Below are positions 55,402 to 64,000 of a stretch of DNA of 64,000 bases, in pieces (the first letter of the stretch is position 1; each line of letters opens with the position of its first letter). The notes beneath the pieces were generated by a model. That model made no database searches and was not told where the DNA came from. It was given only the letters and a program-made list of their open reading frames with translations. This stretch comes from Naegleria lovaniensis. Its lineage: Eukaryota > Heterolobosea > Eutetramitea > Acrasida > Naegleriidae. The translations under genes were made by a program, and so were the position numbers. The stretch covers positions 372,001 through 436,000 of the forward strand of contig NW_025407836.1 of NCBI RefSeq assembly GCF_003324165.1, in the 5' to 3' direction.

Positions 55402-57117
55402 ATGAAAGAAGTGGTGTCGTTACATATTGGTCAAACTGGCTGTCAAGTGGCCAAACAAATTGGGAACTCTTCTGCTTGGAACATGGCATCAAACCGGACG
55501 GTCATTGAGTGAGGAACCCCTAAAGGCTCTGTCTCATCGTTTTTTGAGGAGTCTTGCTCGGGCAGTTATGTCCCCGATCGTTACTGATAGACTTGGAACC
55601 AAGTGTGGTCGATACAGTAAGAACTGGTGCCTTTAAAGGATTGTTTCATCCCGAGACGTTAATTACAGGTAAAGAAGATGCTGCTAATAACTTTAGCAGA
55701 GGAAAGTACTCGTTGGGCCGCGAAATTGTCGATTTTGTTCTCGACAAATTACGAAAAGTAAGTGTTTGGTTTGTTATAATGAATCCGATGTACCCATTGC
55801 TTCTCTGGATTTCTCATTGTTGAAATGACTAATTTTTCTTCCTCGTGATGATCAACCTTAACCACCCTTAGTTGGCAGAACGATGTGATTCTCTCCAAGG
55901 CTTCATCTTGAACTGCTCGATAGGAGGAGGCACAGGATCTGGCCTAGGGAGTCTTCTAATCAACCGAATGCAGTCCGATTACAAGACAGTGCCAAAAGTA
56001 TTGGTGGCAGTGCTGCCTTCGCCACAAGTTTCGAACGTTATTGTAGAGCCTTACAATGCAGTCCTGTCCTTAAATGAACTTACTTCGAATGCAGATGTGT
56101 GTTTCATGATGGACAATGAAGCCTTGTATGATATTTGTCGTCGAGGACTAGATATAGCGTCTCCTACCTATTTCCACCTTAACAATCTCATTTCCCAAAC
56201 GTTTTCCTCTCTCACAACTGGTATTCGTTTTGATGCAAGTTTAAACAGTGACGTAAAATCCTTTGCCAGTAACTTGGTTCCATTTCCAAGGTAAGTAATG
56301 AACATTTGATACGGAATTGGTACCAAAATGAACGCAATGGTAGAATTAACTTTCTTGCTTGCTCGTATGCCCCACTGTATTCCCCAATCAAAGCATATAA
56401 TGAGATGATTTCTGTTAATGAAATAACTTTGAGCGCATTCGAAGCTGCATCAATGATGGCCAAATTCGACCCTAGACATGGTAAATTCATGGCAGTGACC
56501 CTAATGTACAGAGGTAAGCGAAATTTTGAGTGGATTGTTGAAATGAATCTCGATGATTGCAATCAACAGGTGACATTGTTCCTAAGGATATTAATGCTAG
56601 TATTATGGTTGTAAAGTCAAAGAAGACATTCAAATTTGTCGATTGGTGTCCTACGGGAATCAAATGTGGCCTTACTACACAAAAACCATCAGTGCTTCCA
56701 AATAGCATTATTGCTCAGACTCAGAGATCGGTATGCATGGCCTGCAACTCCACTGCCATTGGAGAAGTGTTTAAGAGAATAACGGACAAGTTCGACCTTT
56801 TATATGGTAAGTATTTCGTGTGCCTTGAATAATTGATCAATCATCATGGTTCAATAACAGCTAAGCGAGCTTTCATCCATTGGTTTGTGGGTGAAGGACT
56901 GGAGAGGTAAGTAGCACTACTAGTAGCATTCAAAGATTTTGCATAACTTTGGCACTCCTCAAACAATGGTAGTGGTGAGATGGCTGAATGTCGTGAAAAC
57001 ATGGCACAAATAATTCAAAATTATGCTGAATTAAATGGTTCTGATGAAGCTGCCACCACTGAAACTTCCAAAGAACCCAATGCAACTGCCAACAAGGAAG
57101 CCAAACCATCTCATTAA
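55402..57117 (+). CDS. Divergent alpha-tubulin-like protein
   Basis: Exons 55402-55757, 55872-56290, 56344-56513, 56570-56806, 56861-56906 and 56973-57117. Alpha-type blocks: '[13 protein letters not shown]', '[18 protein letters not shown]', '[12 protein letters not shown]' (GTP loop), '[14 protein letters not shown]', '[11 protein letters not shown]' and '[18 protein letters not shown]'. At the T7 loop canonical alpha has DLTEF (catalytic Glu254); this protein has DVKSF. The K40 loop is shortened and the tail ends KEAKPSH with no EEY. Exon 1 changes frame four times (near 55463, 55500, 55548 and 55575), each time as if bases were missing; with one base per site the total is 458 residues, and at the first site about four further residues (N-x-C-W) seem absent. 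Naegleria is known for divergent mitotic tubulins; this could be one, or a decaying copy. Confidence 0.75.
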
Positions 57118-57287
57118 TCAAGAACTGCATTATTGTTGTAAATAAATAATAAATTTGTAAACTCGAGTCATGTTCATTAATAGAGGGGGTCTCATGTTTA
57201 CTTCAAAGGAAGAAAGGAGATTTTCTCTCTTTCGTGCGAATTGAATCTCCACTTGACTGTTTGAATCAACAACACACATCAAAGAAA

Positions 57288-58806
57288 ATGTCTTCTCCAT
57301 CAACACAACTCGAGACGGAATTCAAACAAGCACAACAATTTGTTCAAAGTGGACCTGCTGAATCCGAGCCTTCTAACGAACAAAAACTCTTGTTCTATGC
57401 CTACTTTAAGCAAGCGACTGAAGGACCAAACACTGGTACGTTTGAGATTTTTCAATGAATGTGTTTATTGTTACAACAACAACGTTTGATGAATGATCAT
57501 TTGATGATTGATGCTGATCCATAGGAAAGAGACCTGGAGCCTTTGATCTCATCAAGAGAGCCAAATACGATGCATGGAAAAAGCTCGGAGAAATGACAAA
57601 GGACGAAGCAATGAAAGGTATTGTATTTCAATGATGAAAATTTAAATTCCGATCATGTTTTCAATATATTCATTTGCCATGATCACAACCATCATCATAT
57701 CCAATGATCTCATGTTCGTTTAAAAAAAACATCAAAATTAGGATACATTGCAAACCTTGAAAAATCATCTCCAAATGGAAGGAATTCTTTGCAAACAAAA
57801 GTAGTACAGTTGAGGCTTTTCCAACCTCTGGAAAATCCAATCCTTTTGGCAATGAAGTATTCAGACCTGATCTTCTTCGTGGAAAGGTGGCTGTCGTCAC
57901 TGGAGGAGGTTCTGGAATTTGTAAAGGTGAGTTCTTGATGAACCTGCATGCAGATTTGGAATGCTCACTGTGTACACATTCTAACAATTCTAACAACAAA
58001 TACAGTCATTACCGAATATTTGGCATATCATGGAGCCAATACTGTCATTATTTCTCGAACACTTTCCAAGCTCGAACAAGCAGCTAAAGAAATTAATCAA
58101 CTTGCAAACAATGGTACTGAGTGTTTTCCTGTGAATGCAGATGTGAGAGATTATAAGGCATTGTCAGAAGCTTTTGATAAAGCATTGAAAAAGTTTGGAA
58201 GAATTGATATTTTGATTAATGGAAGTGCTGGTAACTTTTTGTGTCCTGCTTCTCAATTAAGCAGTGGTGGATTTAAGACTGTGTTGGAAATTGATACTGT
58301 TGGTACTTTCCATTCAAGCAAACTTGCCTATGATAAATACATGAAAAAGCACGGAGGAAACATTGTGAATTTGTCCATGACATTGCACAATACTGCCAGT
58401 ATCATGCAAGGTACGTTTTTCTTTTGGATCGACATTATGATTACTGACATTTTTGATCCTAGTGCATGCTGGTTGTGCAAAATCTGCTATTGACACAATG
58501 ACCAAGCATTTGGCTGTAGAATGGGGATTGGATGGTGTTCGTGTTAACAGTATTCAAATTGGACCTATTGAAGGAACTGAAGGTTTCAGCAGACTTCTTC
58601 CAAAAGAAGAATTAGACAAGTACAAGAAAACAATTCCATTGCAAAGATTTGGACAACCTATTGACATTGCCCGAATGGTGTTGTTCCTTGTCAGTGATGC
58701 TGCTAGCTACATTACTGCTGCAATTATTCCTGTGGAAGGAGCTTCTCAATACACCACCAATAATATTTATGGATATCCAGAAGTGTTGCAAATGAGCAAG
58801 ATGTAA
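57288..58806 (+). CDS. ACBP domain fused to DECR2-type 2,4-dienoyl-CoA reductase, PTS1 end
   Basis: Exons 57288-57435, 57525-57617, 57742-57926, 58006-58410 and 58463-58806. Residues 1-95 are an acyl-CoA-binding domain ('LLFYAYFKQATEGPNTG', 'YDAWKKLGEMTKDEAM'). A short linker leads to a short-chain dehydrogenase matching peroxisomal DECR2: 'DLLRGKVAVVTGGGSGI' (NADPH loop), 'FGRIDILINGSAGNFLCPAS', 'KTVLEIDTVGTFHSSKLAY' and 'MTKHLAVEWG'. The C-terminus MSKM fits a PTS1 signal. One frame change near 57770 (GAAAAATC, one A short) would complete the linker; with it the protein has 391 residues. It would reduce 2,4-dienoyl-CoA during oxidation of unsaturated fatty acids in peroxisomes. Confidence 0.88.
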
Positions 58807-58891
58807 ATCAATGCATTGTATCTAATCTTACCATTAATTAATTTATTTCCTTTTGAATGATCAACATTTTTAAAAAGGTTGTTGAAAAAAA

Positions 58892-59926
58892 ATGGCAAGT
58901 AATCACAAACGAATCACACCACCATCCAGTTCCGAATCGTCTTCATCGGAATTGAATGAATCGTTTACAACTGAAAGCTCAGAAGTAGGCTGCAAAAAAT
59001 TAAAAACAAATCCGATTGATGAAAAAGAAGCAACCTCTCAACTCGACAATAATCAAGTATCATATATTGGAAGAAATGAAATTTTACAACAAATAGAAAA
59101 TAATAGTTTTAAAATTCCGTACATTTACAAAGATGTGGATGTGATAGTAATTGATAAACCCTATGACTTGCACATTGATGGAAATTATACACTCACTGTC
59201 GAAAAACTTGTAAATACACAATATCCAGAAATGGAAAACCCTCCTGCAGAAAATATAGCACAACCAAAACGAGGATTCACACCATCGAAACGAAAGTTGA
59301 AATTTTGTCACCAATTAGATTATGCAACTTCAGGAATTTTATGTTTAGCGTTTACTCGATCGAGTTGTGCAAGAATTTCACAATGTTTTCAACAACGTAC
59401 TGCCAAAAAGAAATATTTGGCAGTTGTCAGAGGCCATATAGAATCAGAGTCAAGTTTTGATCTTACTTCTTGGATCGAGGAAGATCCAACAGACGAAAAC
59501 AAATTTAAAATGAGAAATTACTTTAAGGGACCTCAAAAAACTCCCATTGGAGAGTTCAATACAGATGAGGAGAAAAAGGCAGCCTCCATGAGCAAGGAGT
59601 CATCCACACATGCGCAAGTGTTAAAGACAGGATTTTACCACGTTGGTGGAATGAAAAAAGATGATTCCTCAGAAATAATACAACAAAAAATTCCTGTCAC
59701 AAAAGTGTTATTAACTCCAAGCACTGGGAGACGTCATCAATTAAGACTTCACATGCAGCTTTATGGAACTCCAATTCTGGGTGATGGTACGTATGGCAAC
59801 AATGAAGATGGTATTCATCGAATGATGCTTCATGCATGGTCCTTAACACTACCAGGAGTGTTAGATCAAGAATTGGTCACGAGTGATCCATTTGAAGATG
59901 CCAATTATTTCCAATGGAGAGAATAA
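58892..59926 (+). CDS. RluA-family pseudouridine synthase (RPUSD-like)
   Basis: 344 residues, one exon; ATG after a seven-A run. 'DVDVIVIDKPYDLHIDG' and 'FCHQLDYATSGILCLAFTR' are the RluA hallmarks, with Asp143 as the catalytic residue (HRLDxxTSG). 'QRTAKKKYLAVVRGHI' and 'LLTPSTGRRHQLRLHMQLYGTPILGD' (split as two blocks in the fold) complete the catalytic domain. The first 60 residues are S/E/T-rich and lack a clear presequence. It isomerises uridine in an RNA; which RNA is unknown. Closest in feel to RPUSD1-type cytosolic or nuclear enzymes. Confidence 0.9.
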   Translation: MASNHKRITPPSSSESSSSELNESFTTESSEVGCKKLKTNPIDEKEATSQLDNNQVSYIGRNEILQQIENNSFKIPYIYKDVDVIVIDKPYDLHIDGNYTLTVEKLVNTQYPEMENPPAENIAQPKRGFTPSKRKLKFCHQLDYATSGILCLAFTRSSCARISQCFQQRTAKKKYLAVVRGHIESESSFDLTSWIEEDPTDENKFKMRNYFKGPQKTPIGEFNTDEEKKAASMSKESSTHAQVLKTGFYHVGGMKKDDSSEIIQQKIPVTKVLLTPSTGRRHQLRLHMQLYGTPILGDGTYGNNEDGIHRMMLHAWSLTLPGVLDQELVTSDPFEDANYFQWRE

Positions 59927-59974
59927 TAAATAACTCTTTTGAGATCTTCATATTTATTATCAATTTATTAAAAA

Positions 59975-61403
59975 ATGCAAAAACAATCCTTTTCGTCAGT
60001 CCTTTCACCGGAAGATAAAAATCGAGTGGAGAATTTATCCTCTCAAATTTTAAAGACTTATTCTCATAAATCAACAAAAACCACTCCTACGGTGGAATCT
60101 CTTGATGAATTAAAAAAACAATACAAATCATTACCGAGATTAACAAAAAAACAATTTGAAAATCTTCCGAAAGAACAACGAGAACAGTATATTAAAATGT
60201 TAGAGTCTATTATTTCTAAATTATCGGCAATGATTCTATTTTCTACGCCATCCCAATCTCGATCGAGTACAACCTTTGATGAACAATCCATAATTTTAAA
60301 TGACATTGTCAAAGGATTTAATCACATTGATAAGGATTTTTCTTTCATTACTCTGCAAGCCATGCAAATGGCAATTGAACGGAGGAGAGAAGAAGAAAAA
60401 CAAGCCATAGAGGAGCAGCGGAAAATATTGGCACAACAAGTACCAATCACAGGTCTCATGAAAAAGCTCGCGTTTCAATTGAAATGCTTGAAATTGAAAA
60501 ATAATAGTGAAATATTTGAAAAGGAACGAGAGAATATGAGGAAAATGTTTAAAGAACGGATGCCAATTGAAAATAATTTTGCATCATATTTTAAAGTAAT
60601 TCCAGAGATATGTGACACCTTCACAGACTATCAATGGATACGATTGTTAGTGGCACTCAATTTTCATGAGAAAAATTGGCTCTCGTTTGTGGAAAATATT
60701 CAAGATTTCGTTTTGAAAAGTTACAAGGTAGAAGAATTTATGCTCTTCATGCTCATGAATGGAAACGAAAACGAGTACAATCATCTCAACAGAAGTGATC
60801 ATGCTCACGATCCAGCTATGGAATTGATGAGAAGAAAACCGAGCACGAAAAGAGCCAAATCGATTCGTTCAATAAGAGCATTAAGGAACGATGGCCTTTA
60901 TTGTCCGATCTCGAAAAGCTAAAATGTTATCTCAAAGAAGACGCCAAACAACACTATGAAAGTATTTTGAAGAAAGCCAAACTACTCGGTTTAAAAGAAG
61001 ATGCTATTTTAGAACTGTTTATAGAATCGTATCACAAGTCGGCGACTCACAAAAATCATTCAGACGGTCTGACATTACCATACCAAGACATTTTCATTCA
61101 TAACTTCCATCCGAGTACGTTCCGAGAGAATATTCCTTTCCAAGTATTGAGTCCTGAACTCGCCAATGGTTTTCACAACACCAGTTTGGAACTTGCAAAA
61201 AATTCAACATTCCTGAATCTATCATTACTCACGTAAAGACATTGTATCATCATCCCACAAATACCACAACAGAGAATATGTTCATTGAAAGGACCGTCTC
61301 TCATCTCAAAGATATTTCTCAATTTAAAACTCTGTATTTTGAAGAGATGCATTCACCCATTAATGAGGGTATTAACACATTAGAGCCCTTTTCCAAGCTG
61401 TAA
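59975..61403 (+). CDS. Unknown helical protein ending in SKL (putative PTS1)
   Basis: ATG after an A-run. Charged, helical throughout; 'AMQMAIERRREEEKQAIEEQ' is a short coiled coil near residue 135, and 'GLMKKLAFQLKCLKLKN' follows. Two one-base frame changes, near 60880 (GCATTAAGG) and 61200 (a run of six A), connect three open frames; with both restored it is 476 residues and terminates EPFSKL at 61403, a perfect peroxisomal PTS1 tripeptide. No enzyme domain is recognised. Context (ACBP-DECR2 upstream, PEX4 downstream) makes a peroxisomal location plausible but unproved. Confidence 0.55.
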
Positions 61404-61604
61404 AGTATTCTATTGCTGCCTTACCAAATATATTTCCAGGGATGTGACAACCAATCTTGAGCGGTCATAGCTCATGTTTTACGGGACAACGGCCACGTGA
61501 TGCAGCGAATTCATTTTTTGACGGTCAAAACTTTCTGAAATCTTCAAACTTTGATTTTGCCTCACTCTTGGTTAAAAACATTCTCATCATTGTGTAAAAC
61601 AAAA

Positions 61605-63164
61605 ATGGTCGCCGTTTCTCAGCGCTTCCGAACCCACTCGGATCACTCCAACGTTCAAGAACCACAAGCCTTGTCGAGTTATGGAGCAATTACTACGACG
61701 ACAAATGATACTATGAACCATGAACAATCATCGTCGCTGGTCCTTGGAAATATTCAACAACAGGAATTGGAGGTTCCGAATCAGGAAGGCACTGTGGTAG
61801 AAAAACCAAAACGTTCAGGACAAGACCGAATGATAGCACTGGATGTCATGAGAGGAATGACCATCATGCTCATGATTGTAGTGAATAATCAACCATCAAC
61901 AACGTTTTATCCATTGGATCATGCTGAGTGGTTTGGAATGACTCCGACGTAGGTACAAGTGAAATGTTGTAAACTCAATTTCTTTGATTTTCATTGAAAA
62001 TCATGATCGTAGTGACCTTGTATTTCCCTTCTTTTTATGGGTCAGTGGATATGCTGCTGGAATTGTGTTTAGAAATGAGTGGAAGTCGGATGATATTTCA
62101 TTCTTTCCATGTTCAGAGTTTTGGAGAAACATACAGAACTATTTCCGAAAACTGTGTGGAAAAATAGATTATGAAAATTTAGAAGAAGGGCAACAATGGA
62201 ATTTGTGAAATATCTCTATTTAATTCCAATGAGAAGACCATTATATGAAGTGGTGAGCAAGTGGACAAAAATCGTCCGAAGATCAATTTTACTGTTTCTT
62301 ATCGGATTTTCCTTTTCTGTCTTGTCCCATTTATTTGACTTTACCAATGTACGAGTGATGGGAGTGCTGCAGAGAATTGGAATTTGTTATTTCATCACAA
62401 GCTCCATGCTCGTCTTAATTCCTTGGACATTTATTCAAATTGTTTTTATCTTATTCTTGCAAGTTCTTTATATACTCATCACCTTTGGATTATATGTGCC
62501 TCAAAGTGAAGGATGTGCAACACGTGGTGTTTTGGAACCACCTCAATGCACTGCCGAAGGATACATTGATCGATTAATTCTCACTCAACATCACACCTAT
62601 TTGCAAGCCAATTATGACCCAGAAGGATTTTTATCAACTCTCTCGGCAGTGACTAATAGCTATGTTGGAGTATTGGCTTTCAAACTTGCTCAGAAAGCAG
62701 GAAAAGATGCTCACAAGCGCCTCAATTATTGGTTCCTTTTGGGATCAGGCCTTGCTGTTTGTGGAATGCTTATTCATTACGCTGGCTTACCTATTGGTAA
62801 GAAACTATGGACAACATCCTTTGCATTTGTTTCAAGTGGAATTGCCTGTGTGTTTTTGGCTTGTATTTGTTTTATTGTGGATATTCATCAGTATAAGAAA
62901 TATTGGACCAGTATCTTTTTATGGATTGGATCCAATCCACTGGTCATGTATGTGGTTCCAACATTGGTAGCCATTATCATGTTAAAGATACCAGTACCCT
63001 ATCAAGGTAAAACATCGAATTTGTACAGTGCTGAATTTAAAGTATTATTCGCCAGTTGGCTTCCGATTGAATTGGCCAGCACTCTTCATGGTATTTGTTA
63101 TGAACTACTCTTCATACCACTTGCATTCATTTTGTATTGGAGAAAGATTTTCATTAAACTTTAA
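61605..63164 (+). CDS. HGSNAT-like multipass acyltransferase
   Basis: Exons 61605-61948 and 62013-63164; intron 64 nt. After a 75-residue cytosolic N-terminus the family block 'RMIALDVMRGMTIMLMIVVNN' starts TM1, and 'LDHAEWFGMTPTDLVFPFFL' matches HGSNAT 'KHASWNGLTVADLVFPWF', keeping the histidine (about residue 106) proposed to carry the acetyl group. About ten further hydrophobic segments include 'TKIVRRSILLFLIGF', 'MGVLQRIGICYFI' and 'IGSNPLVMYV'. One frame change near 62195 is needed; 498 residues with it. HGSNAT moves acetyl groups from cytosolic acetyl-CoA to lysosomal heparan sulfate; here the acceptor sugar is unknown. Confidence 0.82.
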
Positions 63165-63236
63165 GGGATGATGATTGTTCATTTGGTGCTGGGAGAACAT
63201 TGTCCTTTCAATTTTTCAAAATCGCGCCAAAAAAAA

Positions 63237-63608
63237 ATGGATTCAAATTTCTATCATGTCGCACACAAAGGTTTCATGATTGATATTGTAGATCGGGAAT
63301 GGGCAATGGATGTTCTGCCCAATGATGATGTCATGATTGTGAGTGCGAGCATGGAGCAATCCAGAAAGAATCCGATTCAAAACACTCTTTCTCAACTTAC
63401 TAACAACCATCCTAGTCTTGCGGTGCATCCATTATTTCTAGAGGAAGGAGGTGCAGGAATAGCAGACTTGAAGGATAATTCATTATTGTTAGGTGAGAAT
63501 GGTTTGGTTTCTGGATTGGAACGATTGCCAAATGATTTCGGAAAGATGAATGAGTGGAATGATTTGAATTTGTACAGTTTAATTCGAGAGGATAGTGATG
63601 ATATTTAA
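63237..63608 (+). CDS. ANAPC13: Anaphase-promoting complex subunit 13 (APC13/SWM1)-like
   Basis: A small stabilising subunit of the APC/C ubiquitin ligase. ATG after a seven-A run; 123 residues. 'GFMIDIVDREWAMDVLPNDDV' matches the APC13 core (ILDLIDDAWREDKLPYEDV in human), and 'MNEWNDLNLYSLIRED' near the end corresponds to 'MKWTDLALQYLHE'. Between them is a 60-residue insert absent from the 74-residue human protein. No introns. It starts 72 bp after the HGSNAT-like stop. Confidence 0.8.
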   Translation: MDSNFYHVAHKGFMIDIVDREWAMDVLPNDDVMIVSASMEQSRKNPIQNTLSQLTNNHPSLAVHPLFLEEGGAGIADLKDNSLLLGENGLVSGLERLPNDFGKMNEWNDLNLYSLIREDSDDI

Positions 63609-63705
63609 ATATTGAAGTCTCGTTGATGATTGCAATAATATCATTCCGAATAATATTATTTACATGTTATTCCGCAGCACAAGAGACGTTTTTTTGTACA
63701 GTACA

Positions 63706-64000
63706 TCAATGATAATAATGGACTAAATTACTCTCTAGTGCATAGAGCTTGGTATACATTTTGGCCATTGAATTGAAACCTCTTTCATCATTATTCCTCA
63801 GCAAATTTCCAGCATCACAATTTAAAGGAGAATCCGATCCCTCTCGAGGATTGGAAAGCATTGACATGATTGCTCGACATACATTCAATAATGTCCAAAC
63901 GGGACTCCATTTATCTTTCAAAATATCCATACAAATTTCTCCAGTTTCGAAATGTACATTTGGGTGAAAGATCTTGGTAAGAAACTCAACTTTAGGAGGT
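63706..64000 (-). CDS. PEX4: PEX4-like peroxisomal ubiquitin-conjugating enzyme, C-terminal part
   Basis: Runs off the right edge; 97 C-terminal residues are visible. 'PPKVEFLTKIFHPNVHFETG' holds the E2 HPN motif, followed by 'EICMDILKDKWSP' with the catalytic cysteine and 'VCRAIMSML'. 'SPLNCDAGNLLRNNDERGFN' then 'SMAKMYTKL' matches plant PEX4 (SPLNCDSGNLLRSGDVRGFNSMAQMYTRL) better than UBE2D/UBE2N types. PEX4 ubiquitinates the PTS1 receptor PEX5 so that it leaves the membrane. It ends with a short variable tail (VHYYH). Confidence 0.82.
   Translation of the reverse strand, partial: PPKVEFLTKIFHPNVHFETGEICMDILKDKWSPVWTLLNVCRAIMSMLSNPREGSDSPLNCDAGNLLRNNDERGFNSMAKMYTKLYALESNLVHYYH

Noticed and set aside
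55402-55757. Calling the tubulin a pseudogene outright
   Set aside because: All four frame changes go in the same direction as apparent assembly errors elsewhere, and the remaining five exons are clean with good splice sites.

Overview
The window looks like nuclear DNA of a heterolobosean amoeboflagellate, most likely a Naegleria species. This is inferred from gene content and style, not from a database search. The DNA is AT-rich and uses the standard code. Genes are packed with only tens of bases between them. Introns are short (about 42-116 nt) GT-AG introns with GTAAGT/GTATGT donors, and many start codons follow an A-run (AAAAAATG). The genes are plainly eukaryotic: peroxisomal, mitochondrial, lysosomal, flagellar and ubiquitin-system proteins, with a TmcB-type membrane protein as in Naegleria. 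I see no bacterial operon, phage, transposon, LTR element or CRISPR array.

Layout. 1-4.4 kb: partial TmcB-like protein, an unknown protein and a membrane protein, the last two divergent across 23 bp. 4.5-9.3 kb: alpha-kleisin cohesin subunit, the GNL3/NUG1 nucleolar GTPase and the RNF121 ubiquitin ligase. 9.5-12.6 kb: F-box-like and small membrane ORFs, a GNAT acetyltransferase, a run of hairpins and an unknown ORF. 12.65-15 kb: a seven-exon Rab34/36-like GTPase convergent on an ACBD5-like tail-anchored acyl-CoA-binding protein; their stop codons overlap. 15-19.3 kb: a 1,362-residue FANCI-like protein. 19.6-20.4 kb: the longest gene-free stretch, with a tandem octamer cluster. 20.4-29.7 kb: an F-box protein, a C45-type hydrolase, coiled-coil proteins and a TPR protein. 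29.9-33.5 kb: CEP44 and the axonemal dynein intermediate chain DNAI4, convergent. 33.6-44.3 kb: GCDH, POMP/UMP1, PCCA, an F-box-Rho fusion, a CIB-like EF-hand protein, a RhoGAP and cryptochrome-DASH. 44.5-55 kb: a mucolipin-type channel, a mitochondrial AAA protease with an inserted lipoyl-like domain, GPI8, NPRL2 and SNAPC3. 55.4-64 kb: a divergent alpha-tubulin, an ACBP-DECR2 fusion ending SKM, a pseudouridine synthase, an unknown protein ending SKL, an HGSNAT-like acyltransferase, APC13 and partial PEX4.

Themes. Fatty-acid and peroxisome functions recur (ACBD5-like, ACBP-DECR2, the SKL protein, PEX4), as do mitochondrial acyl-CoA catabolism (GCDH, PCCA), flagellum/centriole proteins (CEP44, DNAI4, possibly Rab34-like), genome maintenance (kleisin, FANCI-like, CRY-DASH), lysosome/TOR (mucolipin, HGSNAT-like, NPRL2) and ubiquitin control (F-box proteins, RNF121, APC13, PEX4). 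The most unusual architectures are the lipoyl-like domain in an m-AAA protease, the F-box fused to a degenerate Rho-like GTPase, the ACBP-DECR2 fusion, and an alpha-tubulin lacking the catalytic glutamate.

Quality caveat. About twenty genes or exons change frame in one direction only, as if one base were missing, often at a homopolymer. The changes cluster at 5-31.3 kb and 55.4-62.2 kb; none is needed between about 31.3 and 55.4 kb. I read most of them as unpolished assembly errors rather than broken genes.
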